A DNA stretch of 64,000 nucleotides from Halomonas binhaiensis (GTDB taxonomy: Bacteria > Pseudomonadota > Gammaproteobacteria > Pseudomonadales > Halomonadaceae), in assembly GCF_008329985.2 (NCBI RefSeq), contig NZ_CP038437.2, positions 4,092,001 through 4,156,000 of the forward strand, written 5' to 3'. Position numbers and translations under genes: made by a program. Below are positions 43,489 to 51,759 of this stretch, piece by piece (positions within the stretch are counted from its first letter, which is position 1; each line of letters starts with the position of its first letter). Under the pieces are notes generated by a model, which made no database searches, was not told the origin of the DNA, and worked only from the letters and a program-made list of their open reading frames with translations.

Positions 43489-45069
43489 GTGAAAAAAATA
43501 CAAGGCCAGAAGAAGCTGACAGCTTCCGGACTGCGACTCACTTGGAGTCGCAACGGAACCGCCATCTATGCGCAGTTGATCGAACAGGTCATTGCCGCGA
43601 TTCACGACGGCCGGTTGCAGCCAGGGGAGCGTTTACCATCATCGCGCCAGCTCGCTGATACCTTGGGGGTGTCGCGCACTACAACGGCCCGTGCGCTGGA
43701 CCAGCTACTGGCTGAAGGCTATGTCACCAGCGAGCCACGCCGCGGCTTGTTCATCGCTCACTCTGCCACTGATCTTGCCCGGCCCAGTTCACGCCGTTCT
43801 ATCTCTCCCTCTCGCGTGATCACGGAACCTGCTCGCCCTTCCCGCTTCACCGAGACAGCCTCTGGCATGCCACACTCTCCCGGAGAGACCCGTTATCGGC
43901 TGTCTGCACTTCCTGACTATCGCTTGTTCCCTGCCCGTGCCTGGGCAGCCAGCCTGCGCCGTAGCTGGCTATCTCCCTCACGGGAAGTCTTGCACGGTAG
44001 TGCTCCTGGTGGGCTGTTCGTGTTGCGCGAGGCGATTGCGGAATACCTTCATCAGGTACGTGGCGTGACGGTAGCCGCTCAGCAGATTGTCGTTACCGGC
44101 GGCAACCGCGATTCATTGAGCCTGGTCTGCCATGCTCTGAAGATCACCGCTGCGGATGCTGGCTGGTGGCTCGAAGCCCCTTGTTACCCCCCCATACGCG
44201 AAGCCATTGACCATTACGGCAAACATGCCCGCTGGCTGGCCCTGGATGATGAAGGACTGACGCTTCCTCCTGGCCCAGGGCCTGACATAGTGGTCTGCAC
44301 CCCTTGTCAGCATTTCCCCTTGGGTACAGGCATGAGCCGCCAGCGCCGCCAAGCGTGGCTACAGCGCTTGTCAGAGGGGAACACCTGGATGGTAGAAGAT
44401 GATTACGACAACGAATTCCGCTACGAAGGTGCGGCTACAGTCCCGCTGTTCCAGGCTGACCATTCCGAGCACACCCTGCTGCTGGGCAGCTTTTCAAAGG
44501 TGATGTTCAAGGGCTTGAGACTGGGCTATATCGTCGCCCCTCCCAGCATGTGCGCCACTCTTGAAGCTTCGCAAAGTGCATTGGGCAATACGGCCTCGTT
44601 GGCCATGCAGCCTGCTCTGGCAGATTTCATGCATCAGGGGAATTTCGGACGCCACCTGAACCGTATGCGCAGACATTATCGCCAACGACGGGATGCATTG
44701 CTGGTGCTGCTGGAAGAGTACTTGTCGACGTGGTGCGAGTGGGATTTGCCCGCTGGGGGTATGCATGTTCTGGTACGGCTACGTCCGCCGCTCAATGAAG
44801 CACTTCCAGAGAGCAGGGTACCTTCTGACAAGACTCAGGCAACCACAAGGTCCTGGGACCAGTGGATTGCAGAGACATTACGTCATGAGGGCATCGCGAT
44901 CGACCCGCTGTCACGCTATTACCCAGCCGACAGAGGCTCTCCGGCCAACCGCGGTCAGGACATATTGGTGAGGACGGGGTTCATTCTCGGTTTTACCGAC
45001 TGGAATGAGGCAGATGCACACCATCTGCTGGGGCGCCTGAGAAACGCATTGGAGCATCTGGTGACATGA
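43489..45069 (+). CDS. MocR-type transcriptional regulator (GntR wHTH plus aminotransferase fold)
   Basis: About 526 aa. N-terminal GntR winged helix (residues ~20-90) with YAQLIEQVIAAIHDGRL, LPSSRQLADTLGVSRTTTAR and ALDQLLAEGYV; then a fold-type I aminotransferase domain with EAIAEYLHQVRGV, VTGGNRDSLSLVC, MVEDDYDNEFRY and the PLP-lysine motif LLLGSFSKVMFKGLRLGY. Family members such as GabR and PdxR use PLP or its amino-acid adducts as effector. The start is GTG 43489 or TTG 43486, with AGAGAG a few bases upstream. The divergent gap to the PNPOx-family gene is only about 105 bp, so the two probably share a control region. Confidence 0.88.
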   Translation: MKKIQGQKKLTASGLRLTWSRNGTAIYAQLIEQVIAAIHDGRLQPGERLPSSRQLADTLGVSRTTTARALDQLLAEGYVTSEPRRGLFIAHSATDLARPSSRRSISPSRVITEPARPSRFTETASGMPHSPGETRYRLSALPDYRLFPARAWAASLRRSWLSPSREVLHGSAPGGLFVLREAIAEYLHQVRGVTVAAQQIVVTGGNRDSLSLVCHALKITAADAGWWLEAPCYPPIREAIDHYGKHARWLALDDEGLTLPPGPGPDIVVCTPCQHFPLGTGMSRQRRQAWLQRLSEGNTWMVEDDYDNEFRYEGAATVPLFQADHSEHTLLLGSFSKVMFKGLRLGYIVAPPSMCATLEASQSALGNTASLAMQPALADFMHQGNFGRHLNRMRRHYRQRRDALLVLLEEYLSTWCEWDLPAGGMHVLVRLRPPLNEALPESRVPSDKTQATTRSWDQWIAETLRHEGIAIDPLSRYYPADRGSPANRGQDILVRTGFILGFTDWNEADAHHLLGRLRNALEHLVT

Positions 45070-45082
45070 AGGGAGGGTCAGG

Positions 45083-45571
45083 TCAGGATCCACTACCTTT
45101 TACAGCCTTGGGCAGTACCACCACCTGACTGCCTGAGACCATATCGCTCCAGCTGCGCCGCTGGCCATCGAACAGTACCCACAGATACCCCAGGCCAAAC
45201 ACCAGGAAAGACAGCGTGCCCACAGCGAACCGTATCATGGCCTGGCGCAGGCTGATGGGGGCTCCGTCCTGTCCTTGTACCCGCAGGCGCCAGGCCTGCA
45301 TGCCGAGTGTCATGCCCCCCCGGCACCAGAAGAAGGCAAAGAACAGAAATGCCGAACCCAGCATCAACATGCGCAAGGTAAAGACTTGCCAGTTTCCCTG
45401 TCCTACCGCTTCTGCTGGCAGACCAAGCAGCTTGCGCACCACCAGCACATGCAATGCGCTGATAGCGACCCAGATGGCCAGCACCAGGAAGCCATCGTAA
45501 AGCATGGCGCCAAGGCGCCGGCCAAGTCCCGCCGGCCATACATCGTCGAGTTGGGTGAAGTACCTGCTCAT
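45083..45571 (-). CDS. RDD family membrane protein
   Basis: 162 aa. The start ATG at 45571 overlaps the lptG stop as ATGA, giving tight translational coupling as third gene of the lptF-lptG unit. RDD features: GLGRRLGAMLYDGFLVLAIW at the N-terminus, with the Arg and Asp that name the family, a second hydrophobic hairpin (LRMLMLGSAFLFFAFFW), the GGMTLGMQAWRLRVQ block, and a third helix around FAVGTLSFLVFGLGYLWV. RDD proteins are inner-membrane proteins, some linked to ion transport; the role beside lptFG is not known. The longer open frame upstream is a shadow of lptG. Confidence 0.85.
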   Translation of the reverse strand: MSRYFTQLDDVWPAGLGRRLGAMLYDGFLVLAIWVAISALHVLVVRKLLGLPAEAVGQGNWQVFTLRMLMLGSAFLFFAFFWCRGGMTLGMQAWRLRVQGQDGAPISLRQAMIRFAVGTLSFLVFGLGYLWVLFDGQRRSWSDMVSGSQVVVLPKAVKGSGS

Positions 45572-46632
45572 CCGCTGCGCCGCAGCAGGTACAAACCGAA
45601 CACCACGCAGAGCATCGTCGGCGCCAGCACTGCCCAGGCTGGAGAAAAACCGAACACAGTAGAAGCCGGCGCCAGCAGGTCCTGCATGTACTTGAAAATC
45701 AGGCCGGTGATTACGCCATAGAACACCCTGGTGCCGGCAGCCACACTGCGTAGCGGACCGAACACGAAAGAGGCAGCGACCAGCACCAGAGAAGCCATGG
45801 TCAGCGGCATCAGCACCTTCTGCCAGAAATACAGCAACGGCTGTGTCGCCCCTTGACCTTCCGCTTCCAGATACTGGGCATAGGCCCACAGTTCGGAAGG
45901 CGCCTGGGTTTCTACATCCCGCAGCAGGCGTGCCAGCTGCTGGGGCGACATGGCCGTATCCCAGCGCATGGTAGGCACGACCTCAACCCGCGTGCTGTCC
46001 TCGCTGATGTGTGTCACGGCAACCTCCTGGAGCTGCCAGTGATCATCCTGCCAGACAGCCTGCTTGGCCGTGGTCACGGAAAGCAACTTGTGGTTGTCGA
46101 AGTGGTACCGGGTCACGCCAAGCACGGTGTCATCGGAACGAATCGTGGCGAAACGGTAGAAGTCATCCCCTTCGCGCTGCCATCCCCCCCTTTCGGTAAT
46201 CAAGGTGCCTGCACCTTGCTGCTTCTGCACTCTCCAGGCTTCGGCAAACTGTTCCGTACGGGGACTGACGAACTCGGCAACACATAGCACGATGACGACA
46301 ACCAGAATGATCGGCTTCATCACGCCCCACAGGATGCGGGTCAAGGAACGCCCTGCAGCACGCATCACTGTCAGTTCATTGCTCGACGCCATGCTACCCA
46401 GGCCAATCAGGGCACCGATCAACACGCCCACTGGCGAGTACTGGTAAAAACGCCAAGGCAGACGCATGCACAGATAGACCAATACATCGAAGGCACCATA
46501 ACCCCCTTCGATATCACCGAGGTTATCGATATAGGCAATGATCAGGTCGAGGCCTAACAGCACTACCTGCACCACGATGATGGCAAAGAGAACATTGCGA
46601 GCGATGTAGCCATCCAGGCGATCGAGAATCAT
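45568..46632 (-). CDS. lptG: LPS export ABC transporter permease LptG
   Basis: 354 aa inner-membrane permease of the LptB2FGC complex that extracts lipopolysaccharide and passes it to the Lpt bridge. The N-terminus MILDRLDGYIARNVLFAI is typical, followed by membrane helices, a periplasmic beta-jellyroll region (about residues 130-265, with WQREGDDFYRFATIRSDD) and three C-terminal helices (PLTMASLVLVAASFVFGPL onwards). The start ATG 46632 overlaps the lptF stop as ATGA, so the pair is translationally coupled. The longer open frame starting at 46707 overlaps lptF and is not the real start. Confidence 0.95.
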   Translation of the reverse strand: MILDRLDGYIARNVLFAIIVVQVVLLGLDLIIAYIDNLGDIEGGYGAFDVLVYLCMRLPWRFYQYSPVGVLIGALIGLGSMASSNELTVMRAAGRSLTRILWGVMKPIILVVVIVLCVAEFVSPRTEQFAEAWRVQKQQGAGTLITERGGWQREGDDFYRFATIRSDDTVLGVTRYHFDNHKLLSVTTAKQAVWQDDHWQLQEVAVTHISEDSTRVEVVPTMRWDTAMSPQQLARLLRDVETQAPSELWAYAQYLEAEGQGATQPLLYFWQKVLMPLTMASLVLVAASFVFGPLRSVAAGTRVFYGVITGLIFKYMQDLLAPASTVFGFSPAWAVLAPTMLCVVFGLYLLRRSG

Positions 46633-47714
46633 CCGCTCATCCCCTTGCGTTGGGCATTGAAGGTCAACAGCAGGCCAATGGCCAGGAACGCCAGGTGAAT
46701 CGGCCACATGCCGATCACTCCTGGAATCTTGCCTTTACCTACAGCATCCATGGTCGCCAGCAACAGGCTGAGATAGGCCACATAGATGAAGATCGCCGGC
46801 AGCAGCTTGGCAAAACGACCCTGGCGTGGATTGACCTTGGACAACGGCATCGCCAGCAATGTCAGGATCAGCACCATCACCGGAGCGCCCAAGCGCCACT
46901 GTAGCTGCGCCATGGCTTCTGGATCGTCGATGCCTTTCAGCAAATCCGTTGTGGTCGCAAACTCGGCATCATCGGTCTCGACCGCTTCGGAAGCCCTCGT
47001 CAGGCGCACAGCATAAGTGCCGAACTCCAGGCGCTCTGCTTCGGCACGCCCAGCTTCCACGCTATAGCGGTCACCATCTTCAAGTACCAGATAGCGGCTA
47101 CCGGTATCCTCGTCGGTAGTCTGGTACCCCAGGGAAGCGCGAGTCACCACGTTTTCCGGCGTTCCATCACTACGCTTCTGGGATTCACTGATGAACACTT
47201 CCTGCAGGCGTCGGTCATCCTCGTCCACATCATTGGCATAGGCAGTCCGCCCACTGCCGAAGCTCTGGAAGCGTCCAGGCGTCAGTGACGAGAAATCCAC
47301 ATTGCTGCGCTGCTCTTCCAGCAGCAGCTCGTTATGCAGCGAGCTTGTCGGAGTCAACCACATGCTGCACGCCCCCACCAGGACAGCAACGATGAGGGCT
47401 GGCAGCAGGGTCACGGTCAACAGCCGGTTGGGGCTGGTGCCACAGGCCACCAGCACAGTGATCTCACTGTTGAGGTAAAGCTGTCCGTACGCCAGCAGGA
47501 TGCCCAGAAAGAAAGACAGCGGCAGAATCAGCTCAAGAAATCCTGGCATGTGGAACAGCATCAACGTTCCCAGGATGCTGACAGGAATATCGCCATCAGC
47601 GGCGCTGGTGAAGTAGCGAATGAAGCGACTGCCCATGATGACCAGCAACAGCACGCCCGCCACAGCAGACATGGTCAGCAGGATCTCGCGCGTCAGATAA
47701 CGAAATATGATCAA
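46629..47714 (-). CDS. lptF: LPS export ABC transporter permease LptF
   Basis: 361 aa partner of LptG. N-terminal IIFRYLTREILLTMSAV matches the family, as do ELILPLSFFLGILLAYGQLY, SEITVLVACG and the C-terminal MPLSKVNPRQGRFAKLLPA. A periplasmic jellyroll lies between helices 3 and 4 (about residues 135-250). The start is TTG 47714, since the family N-terminus begins there and AGGAG lies seven bases upstream; this Shine-Dalgarno sequence is part of a threefold 8-bp repeat. It is the first gene of the lptF-lptG-RDD operon, divergent from pepA as in many gammaproteobacteria. Confidence 0.94.
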   Translation of the reverse strand: MIIFRYLTREILLTMSAVAGVLLLVIMGSRFIRYFTSAADGDIPVSILGTLMLFHMPGFLELILPLSFFLGILLAYGQLYLNSEITVLVACGTSPNRLLTVTLLPALIVAVLVGACSMWLTPTSSLHNELLLEEQRSNVDFSSLTPGRFQSFGSGRTAYANDVDEDDRRLQEVFISESQKRSDGTPENVVTRASLGYQTTDEDTGSRYLVLEDGDRYSVEAGRAEAERLEFGTYAVRLTRASEAVETDDAEFATTTDLLKGIDDPEAMAQLQWRLGAPVMVLILTLLAMPLSKVNPRQGRFAKLLPAIFIYVAYLSLLLATMDAVGKGKIPGVIGMWPIHLAFLAIGLLLTFNAQRKGMSG

Positions 47715-47717
47715 ACT

Positions 47718-47885
47718 TTACTCCTGGGCTCCTGGGCTCCTGGCCAAAGGCATCACGCCTTGTGCTTGTTCCATCTCGTACTTTCCCGTCTTGTACTTTC
47801 CCGTCTTGTACTTTTTCATCTCGTCCTTGCCTAGTGTAACCACCCTTCGACCACCAGGGGGTGCCGACTTGATAATACTGCTCAT
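47718..47885 (-). CDS. Possible leader peptide upstream of lptF
   Basis: A 55-codon frame from ATG 47885 (AAGG eight bases upstream) to a TAA three bases before the lptF TTG. It contains a 15-bp tandem repeat (47778-47822) translated as two KYKTG units and then KYEME. The last codons hold the lptF ribosome binding site, so translation of this frame could affect lptF initiation. No family is recognised, and it may be a chance frame. Confidence 0.22.
   Translation of the reverse strand: MSSIIKSAPPGGRRVVTLGKDEMKKYKTGKYKTGKYEMEQAQGVMPLARSPGAQE
47721..47744. repeat. Triplicated octamer carrying the lptF ribosome binding site
   Basis: On the minus strand GCCAGGAG, CCCAGGAG and CCCAGGAG lie in tandem just before TAAAGT and the TTG start of lptF, giving three AGGAG sites spaced by 8 bases. 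Confidence 0.85.
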
Positions 47886-47919
47886 ATCGTCGACCTTAAT
47901 CACCTGCGCCGATAACCAT

Positions 47920-47935
47920 GCATTGCCGGCAATGC
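47920..47935. promoter_or_regulatory. Perfect 16-bp palindrome, candidate operator
   Basis: GCATTGCCGGCAATGC is its own reverse complement. It lies between divergent lptF and pepA, about 205 bp from the lptF start and 280 bp from the pepA start. It could be a dimeric repressor site for either direction; no known regulator was matched. Confidence 0.4.
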
Positions 47936-48216
47936 GTGGGGTACACTGGCCAGGAGGCGACAACGGAAACTCAGAGTGAAGAGAGTGCTGACCCAGCATG
48001 ACAAGCGAAGGCCAGGCTGTTTGAAACCCTCCGAGATCGTAAGCATGCTTTAAAAATCAGCAGCTTACGGAGAACTTCCGGAAAGTTTCAATCGCACAGG
48101 ACCTAACGTGCAGTTGCGTTGGCGGTTGAGCCAATAGTGCGTCAGCAGTCTCGTGAACAGTGTTTCCTATGCCTGCATTATCCCGAATCCCTCTCAGCTT
48201 GTCTTGTGGAGTCAGC

Positions 48217-49749
48217 ATGGAATTCCCTGTTACGACGGCCAACCCTGTCAAAGTCGAAACCGCCTGCATGGTGGTCCCGGTGTTCAAGGACGGCGAACTG
48301 CTCCCGGCTGCAGCCAAGCTCGACGACGCCAGCGAGCGCCTGATACAGCAACTGATCGAGCGCGGCGACTTCACTCCTGGACTGGGCAAAGTACAGTTGG
48401 TTCCGTTTGCTCCCGGCCTGTCTGCGGAGCGCCTGCTGTTGGTCGGCCTTGGTGAGCGCGCAAAATTTCAGGAAGGTGCCTTCTGCAAAGCGGCCGATGC
48501 AACGTTCACAGCTCTGGGACAACTCAAGCTCGACGACGTTGCCGTGACCCTGACCGATGCACCGGTTGAAGAGCGTGACGTCGGCTGGAAAGCTGGCAAG
48601 ATTGCCGAAAGCGCGCTGCGAGCCCGCTACCAGTTCAACGATTTCAAGAGTGAACCCGCCCCTGCTCCGACCCTCGAGAGTGTCGGCATCCTGCTCAGCA
48701 ACGGGGATGACATCGATGTCGCGCAGCAAGGTGCTCGCATCGGTGAGGCCGTGGGCCAAGGCATCAACCTGACACGCCAGTTGGGCAACCTGCCCGGCAA
48801 TGTCTGCACCCCACGCTACCTGGCGGCTCAGGCCGAGCGCATGGCGGCAGAATCTGGCGGCGCCATGTCCGCGGAAATTCTCGACGAGGAAGCCCTGGAG
48901 GCCCTCGGCGCCCACTCTCTGCTGTCCGTGGGCCGTGGCAGTGAAGAACCCTCACGCCTGATCGTGATGCACTATCGCGGTGCCGATGATGCCGAGGAAG
49001 CCCCGCATGTGCTGGTTGGCAAGGGCATCACCTTCGATACCGGCGGTATTTCGATCAAGCCCGGCGCCGGCATGGACGAAATGAAATTCGACATGTGTGG
49101 TGCCGCCAGCGTTTTCGGCACCATGGCCGCTATTCTTGCCATCAAACCCAAACTCAATGTGATCGGTGTCGTTGCCAGTGCCGAGAACATGCCCGATGGC
49201 CGTGCCACCAAGCCCGGCGATATCATCAAGACCCTCAAGGGCCTGTCCGTGGAAGTGCTCAACACCGATGCCGAAGGTCGTCTGGTGTTGTGTGATGCGC
49301 TGACCTATGCCGAACGCTTCAAGCCAGCCAGCGTAGTCGATATCGCCACCCTTACCGGCGCCGCGATCATCGCCCTGGGCCACCAGGCGACAGGGCTGAT
49401 GGCGAATGATGATGACCTGGCGCTGGACCTGCTCGATGCCGGCGTAACTGCCTGGGACCGCGCCTGGCACCTGCCACTGTGGGACGAATATCAGGAACAG
49501 TTGGATTCCAACTTTGCCGATCTGGCCAATATCGGTGGCCGGCCGGCTGGCACCATCACTGCCGGCTGCTTCCTGTCGCGTTTCGCCACCGAATACCCCT
49601 GGGCCCATCTGGATATCGCCGGTACGGCCTGGAACAGTGGCAGCAACAAGGGGGCTACTGGTCGCCCTGTGGCATTGCTGACTCGTTACCTGCTTGACCG
49701 TGAAAACGAGCTCAGCGGCATCGAGAATGAAGCAGGCGGCTCCGAGTAA
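48217..49749 (+). CDS. pepA: Leucyl aminopeptidase PepA
   Basis: 510 aa, M17 family dinuclear metallo-aminopeptidase (E. coli 503) that trims N-terminal residues from peptides; in E. coli it also acts as a DNA-binding protein in Xer recombination and carAB control. The C-terminal catalytic domain has GKGITFDTGGISIKP, DMCGAASVFGTM and NTDAEGRLVLCDAL, which supply the metal-binding Lys, Asp and Glu residues and the bicarbonate-site Arg. The ATG at 48217 has GGAG seven bases upstream; the open frame continues to 48160 without similarity. It is divergent from lptFG, the standard order, and is followed by its own terminator. Confidence 0.96.
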   Translation: MEFPVTTANPVKVETACMVVPVFKDGELLPAAAKLDDASERLIQQLIERGDFTPGLGKVQLVPFAPGLSAERLLLVGLGERAKFQEGAFCKAADATFTALGQLKLDDVAVTLTDAPVEERDVGWKAGKIAESALRARYQFNDFKSEPAPAPTLESVGILLSNGDDIDVAQQGARIGEAVGQGINLTRQLGNLPGNVCTPRYLAAQAERMAAESGGAMSAEILDEEALEALGAHSLLSVGRGSEEPSRLIVMHYRGADDAEEAPHVLVGKGITFDTGGISIKPGAGMDEMKFDMCGAASVFGTMAAILAIKPKLNVIGVVASAENMPDGRATKPGDIIKTLKGLSVEVLNTDAEGRLVLCDALTYAERFKPASVVDIATLTGAAIIALGHQATGLMANDDDLALDLLDAGVTAWDRAWHLPLWDEYQEQLDSNFADLANIGGRPAGTITAGCFLSRFATEYPWAHLDIAGTAWNSGSNKGATGRPVALLTRYLLDRENELSGIENEAGGSE

Positions 49750-49890
49750 CGGCGGTCTACTCGGGCTATACACGATCAAGAACGCGATACGATCAAGAAC
49801 CGCAGTAAGACCCAAAACCACGACACGGCGCCTGACTACCTCAGTCTGGGCTTCCACAACCTAAGGGCGCTGTGTCATTCTGAAAATATT

Positions 49891-49924
49891 GGGCGACACT
49901 GATTATGGTGTCGCCCGCCTTTTT
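49891..49924 (+). terminator. Intrinsic terminator of pepA
   Basis: GGGCGACAC and GTGTCGCCC form a 9-bp stem with an 8-base loop, followed by GCC and five T residues, about 140 bases after the pepA stop. It separates pepA from ilvE. Confidence 0.88.
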
Positions 49925-49985
49925 CCCCGAGACGATAGGCACCGGCCATCGCCACGGTGAGACTCGTTTTTTTGGAGAACGCCCC

Positions 49986-51080
49986 GTGTCCACCCAAGGT
50001 TTCTCGCTCGAACCCTCAGCCAAGCCGACTGCCGAAAGCGTCCTTGCCAGCATCCTTGAGAATCCCGGCTTCGGTCGTTACTTTACTGACCATATGGCCC
50101 ATATCCGCTGGACAGAAGCAGACGGTTGGCACGGCCATCAGGTGCGCCCCTACGGCCCCCTGACCCTGGACCCCGCAGCGTCGGTGCTGCATTACGCCCA
50201 GGAAATCTTCGAAGGCATCAAGGCCTATCGCCATGCCGATGGCAGCGTCTGGACCTTCCGTCCGGAAAAGAATGCGGCACGCTTCCGCACCTCGGCCCGT
50301 CGCCTCGCGCTCCCCGAGCTGTCCGATGAAGACTTTCTCGGTGCCATCAAGGCCCTGGTCACTCAAGACAGAACCTGGGTGCCTACTCCCGCCAGTGAAG
50401 CGGAAGAGTCCAGCCTTTATCTGCGCCCATTCATGATTGCCAGCGAGGCTTTCCTGGGAGTCCGCCCGTCCAAGGAAGTCGACTTCTACGTCATTGCTTC
50501 CCCCGTGGCGGCATATTTCAAGGGCGGCGTGAAACCGGTATCCATCTGGCTGTCGTCCAACTACAAGCGTGCGTCTCCCGGAGGCACCGGTGCGGCCAAG
50601 TGCGGCGGCAACTACGCAGCGTCCCTGCTGGCGCAGAAAGAAGCTGCCGAGCATGGCTGCGACCAGGTCGCCTTCCTGGACGCCGTCGAAAACACCTGGA
50701 TCGAAGAGCTGGGCGGCATGAACCTGTTCTTCGTCACCAAGGATGGTCGTCTGGTGACGCCTCGCCTGACCGGCACCATTCTGGAAGGCGTAACCCGTGA
50801 CTCTCTGCTGACCCTGGCCAAGGAAGAAGGCCTGACACCAGAGGAACGCCCGATCAGTATCGATGAATGGCGTGATGGCGTCGCTTCCGGAGAGATCACG
50901 GAAGTCTTTGCCTGCGGTACCGCCGCCGTCATTACCCCCATTGGCAAGCTGGTCAGCGAAAACGGCACCATCGAACATCCGGAAGGCAATCAAGTTGCTG
51001 CCCGCCTGCGCAAACGCCTGCTGGATATCCAGTACGGCCGCGCCGAAGATACGCATGGCTGGCTGACTCGCCTGGCTTAA
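49986..51080 (+). CDS. ilvE: Branched-chain amino acid aminotransferase (class IV PLP enzyme)
   Basis: 364 aa from GTG 49986 (GGAG eight bases upstream). It transfers amino groups between glutamate and the keto acids of Leu, Ile and Val. Family blocks: ARFRTSARRLALPEL, SLYLRPFMIASEAFLGVRP and the PLP lysine in GTGAAKCGGNYAASLL, followed by ITEVFACGTAAVITPIG near the C-terminus. The length and the YLRPF block fit the larger class II type found in many bacteria and eukaryotes, rather than the ~309 aa E. coli IlvE. It lies between pepA and holC, which are neighbours in most gammaproteobacteria, so its position looks like an insertion. A heptamer repeat array follows directly. Confidence 0.93.
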   Translation: MSTQGFSLEPSAKPTAESVLASILENPGFGRYFTDHMAHIRWTEADGWHGHQVRPYGPLTLDPAASVLHYAQEIFEGIKAYRHADGSVWTFRPEKNAARFRTSARRLALPELSDEDFLGAIKALVTQDRTWVPTPASEAEESSLYLRPFMIASEAFLGVRPSKEVDFYVIASPVAAYFKGGVKPVSIWLSSNYKRASPGGTGAAKCGGNYAASLLAQKEAAEHGCDQVAFLDAVENTWIEELGGMNLFFVTKDGRLVTPRLTGTILEGVTRDSLLTLAKEEGLTPEERPISIDEWRDGVASGEITEVFACGTAAVITPIGKLVSENGTIEHPEGNQVAARLRKRLLDIQYGRAEDTHGWLTRLA

Positions 51081-51129
51081 GCCATCAAGCATCGAGCCAC
51101 GAGCTTCGAGTCGCGAGCCAGTAGGCTCG

Positions 51130-51212
51130 TAGCTCGTAGCTCGTAGCTCGTAGCTCGTAGCTCGTAGCTCGTAGCTCGTAGCTCGTAGCTCGTAGCTCGT
51201 AGCTCGTAGCTC
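51130..51212. repeat. Heptamer array (TAGCTCG), about 12 copies
   Basis: 83 bp of perfect 7-bp tandem repeats between ilvE and holC, preceded by degenerate GAGCCACGAGCTTCGAG-like sequence. The same heptamer is repeated at 54116-54157. Confidence 0.97.
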
Positions 51213-51231
51213 AAATTATCAGACCCCGGCC

Positions 51232-51678
51232 ATGACCAAAGTCGATTTCTACATACTTCCCGATACCACCCTCGAGGCGCGCCTGGATTTCGCCTGTCGC
51301 CTGACCGAAACCATCGCTCGTAAAGGTTATCGGCTTTACCTGTTCGCCGAAGACGAGCGCATGGCGCGTGAACTGGATGACCGCTTGTGGGACTTCCGCC
51401 CGGATGCCTATGTGCCCCATGCGCTGGAAGGCAGTGACGAAGCTCAGGGTGTGGCCATTACCATCGGTTGGCAGGGCCCCCCGGCCAGCCTCGACCCGCC
51501 CCCTCAGGCCATGCTCAACCTGTCTCCGGAAATACCCGAGTGGTTCTCGCGTTTTGAACGGGTGGCAGAAATCATCAACCAGCATCAGGAGGTGCTCAGC
51601 ACCAAACGTGAATGCTGGAAGACCTACAAGCAACGCGGCTATCCCGTGACACCACATCACTTGAATGGACAGCGGTAG
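51232..51678 (+). CDS. holC: DNA polymerase III subunit chi
   Basis: 148 aa, as for E. coli HolC (147 aa). Chi pairs with psi in the clamp loader and contacts single-strand binding protein. The N-terminus TKVDFYILPDTTLEARLDFA, then RLTETIARKGYRLYLFAEDE and LDDRLWDFRPDAYVPHAL are characteristic. The start ATG 51232 has no clear ribosome binding site (CCCCGGCC upstream) and sits 19 bases after a heptamer array. HolC is normally between pepA and valS; here it is separated from both. Confidence 0.93.
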   Translation: MTKVDFYILPDTTLEARLDFACRLTETIARKGYRLYLFAEDERMARELDDRLWDFRPDAYVPHALEGSDEAQGVAITIGWQGPPASLDPPPQAMLNLSPEIPEWFSRFERVAEIINQHQEVLSTKRECWKTYKQRGYPVTPHHLNGQR

Positions 51679-51759
51679 GCAACAGCTACTACTGGGCCAA
51701 ATGGCTCTGGCCCAGTGATAGTGCCGTGTGGCTGAGCGTAAAAACTATCCAGACAGAGC

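Larger units (their letters stand above)
47715..48216. other. Divergent control region between lptF and pepA
   Basis: 502 bp. It holds two tandem repeats near lptF, a 16-bp palindrome at 47920-47935, and the untranslated leader of pepA. No -35/-10 pair was assigned with confidence. Confidence 0.5.

Noticed and set aside
51130-51212. Heptamer array considered as a CRISPR array
   Set aside because: Units are 7 bp with no spacers and no cas genes nearby.
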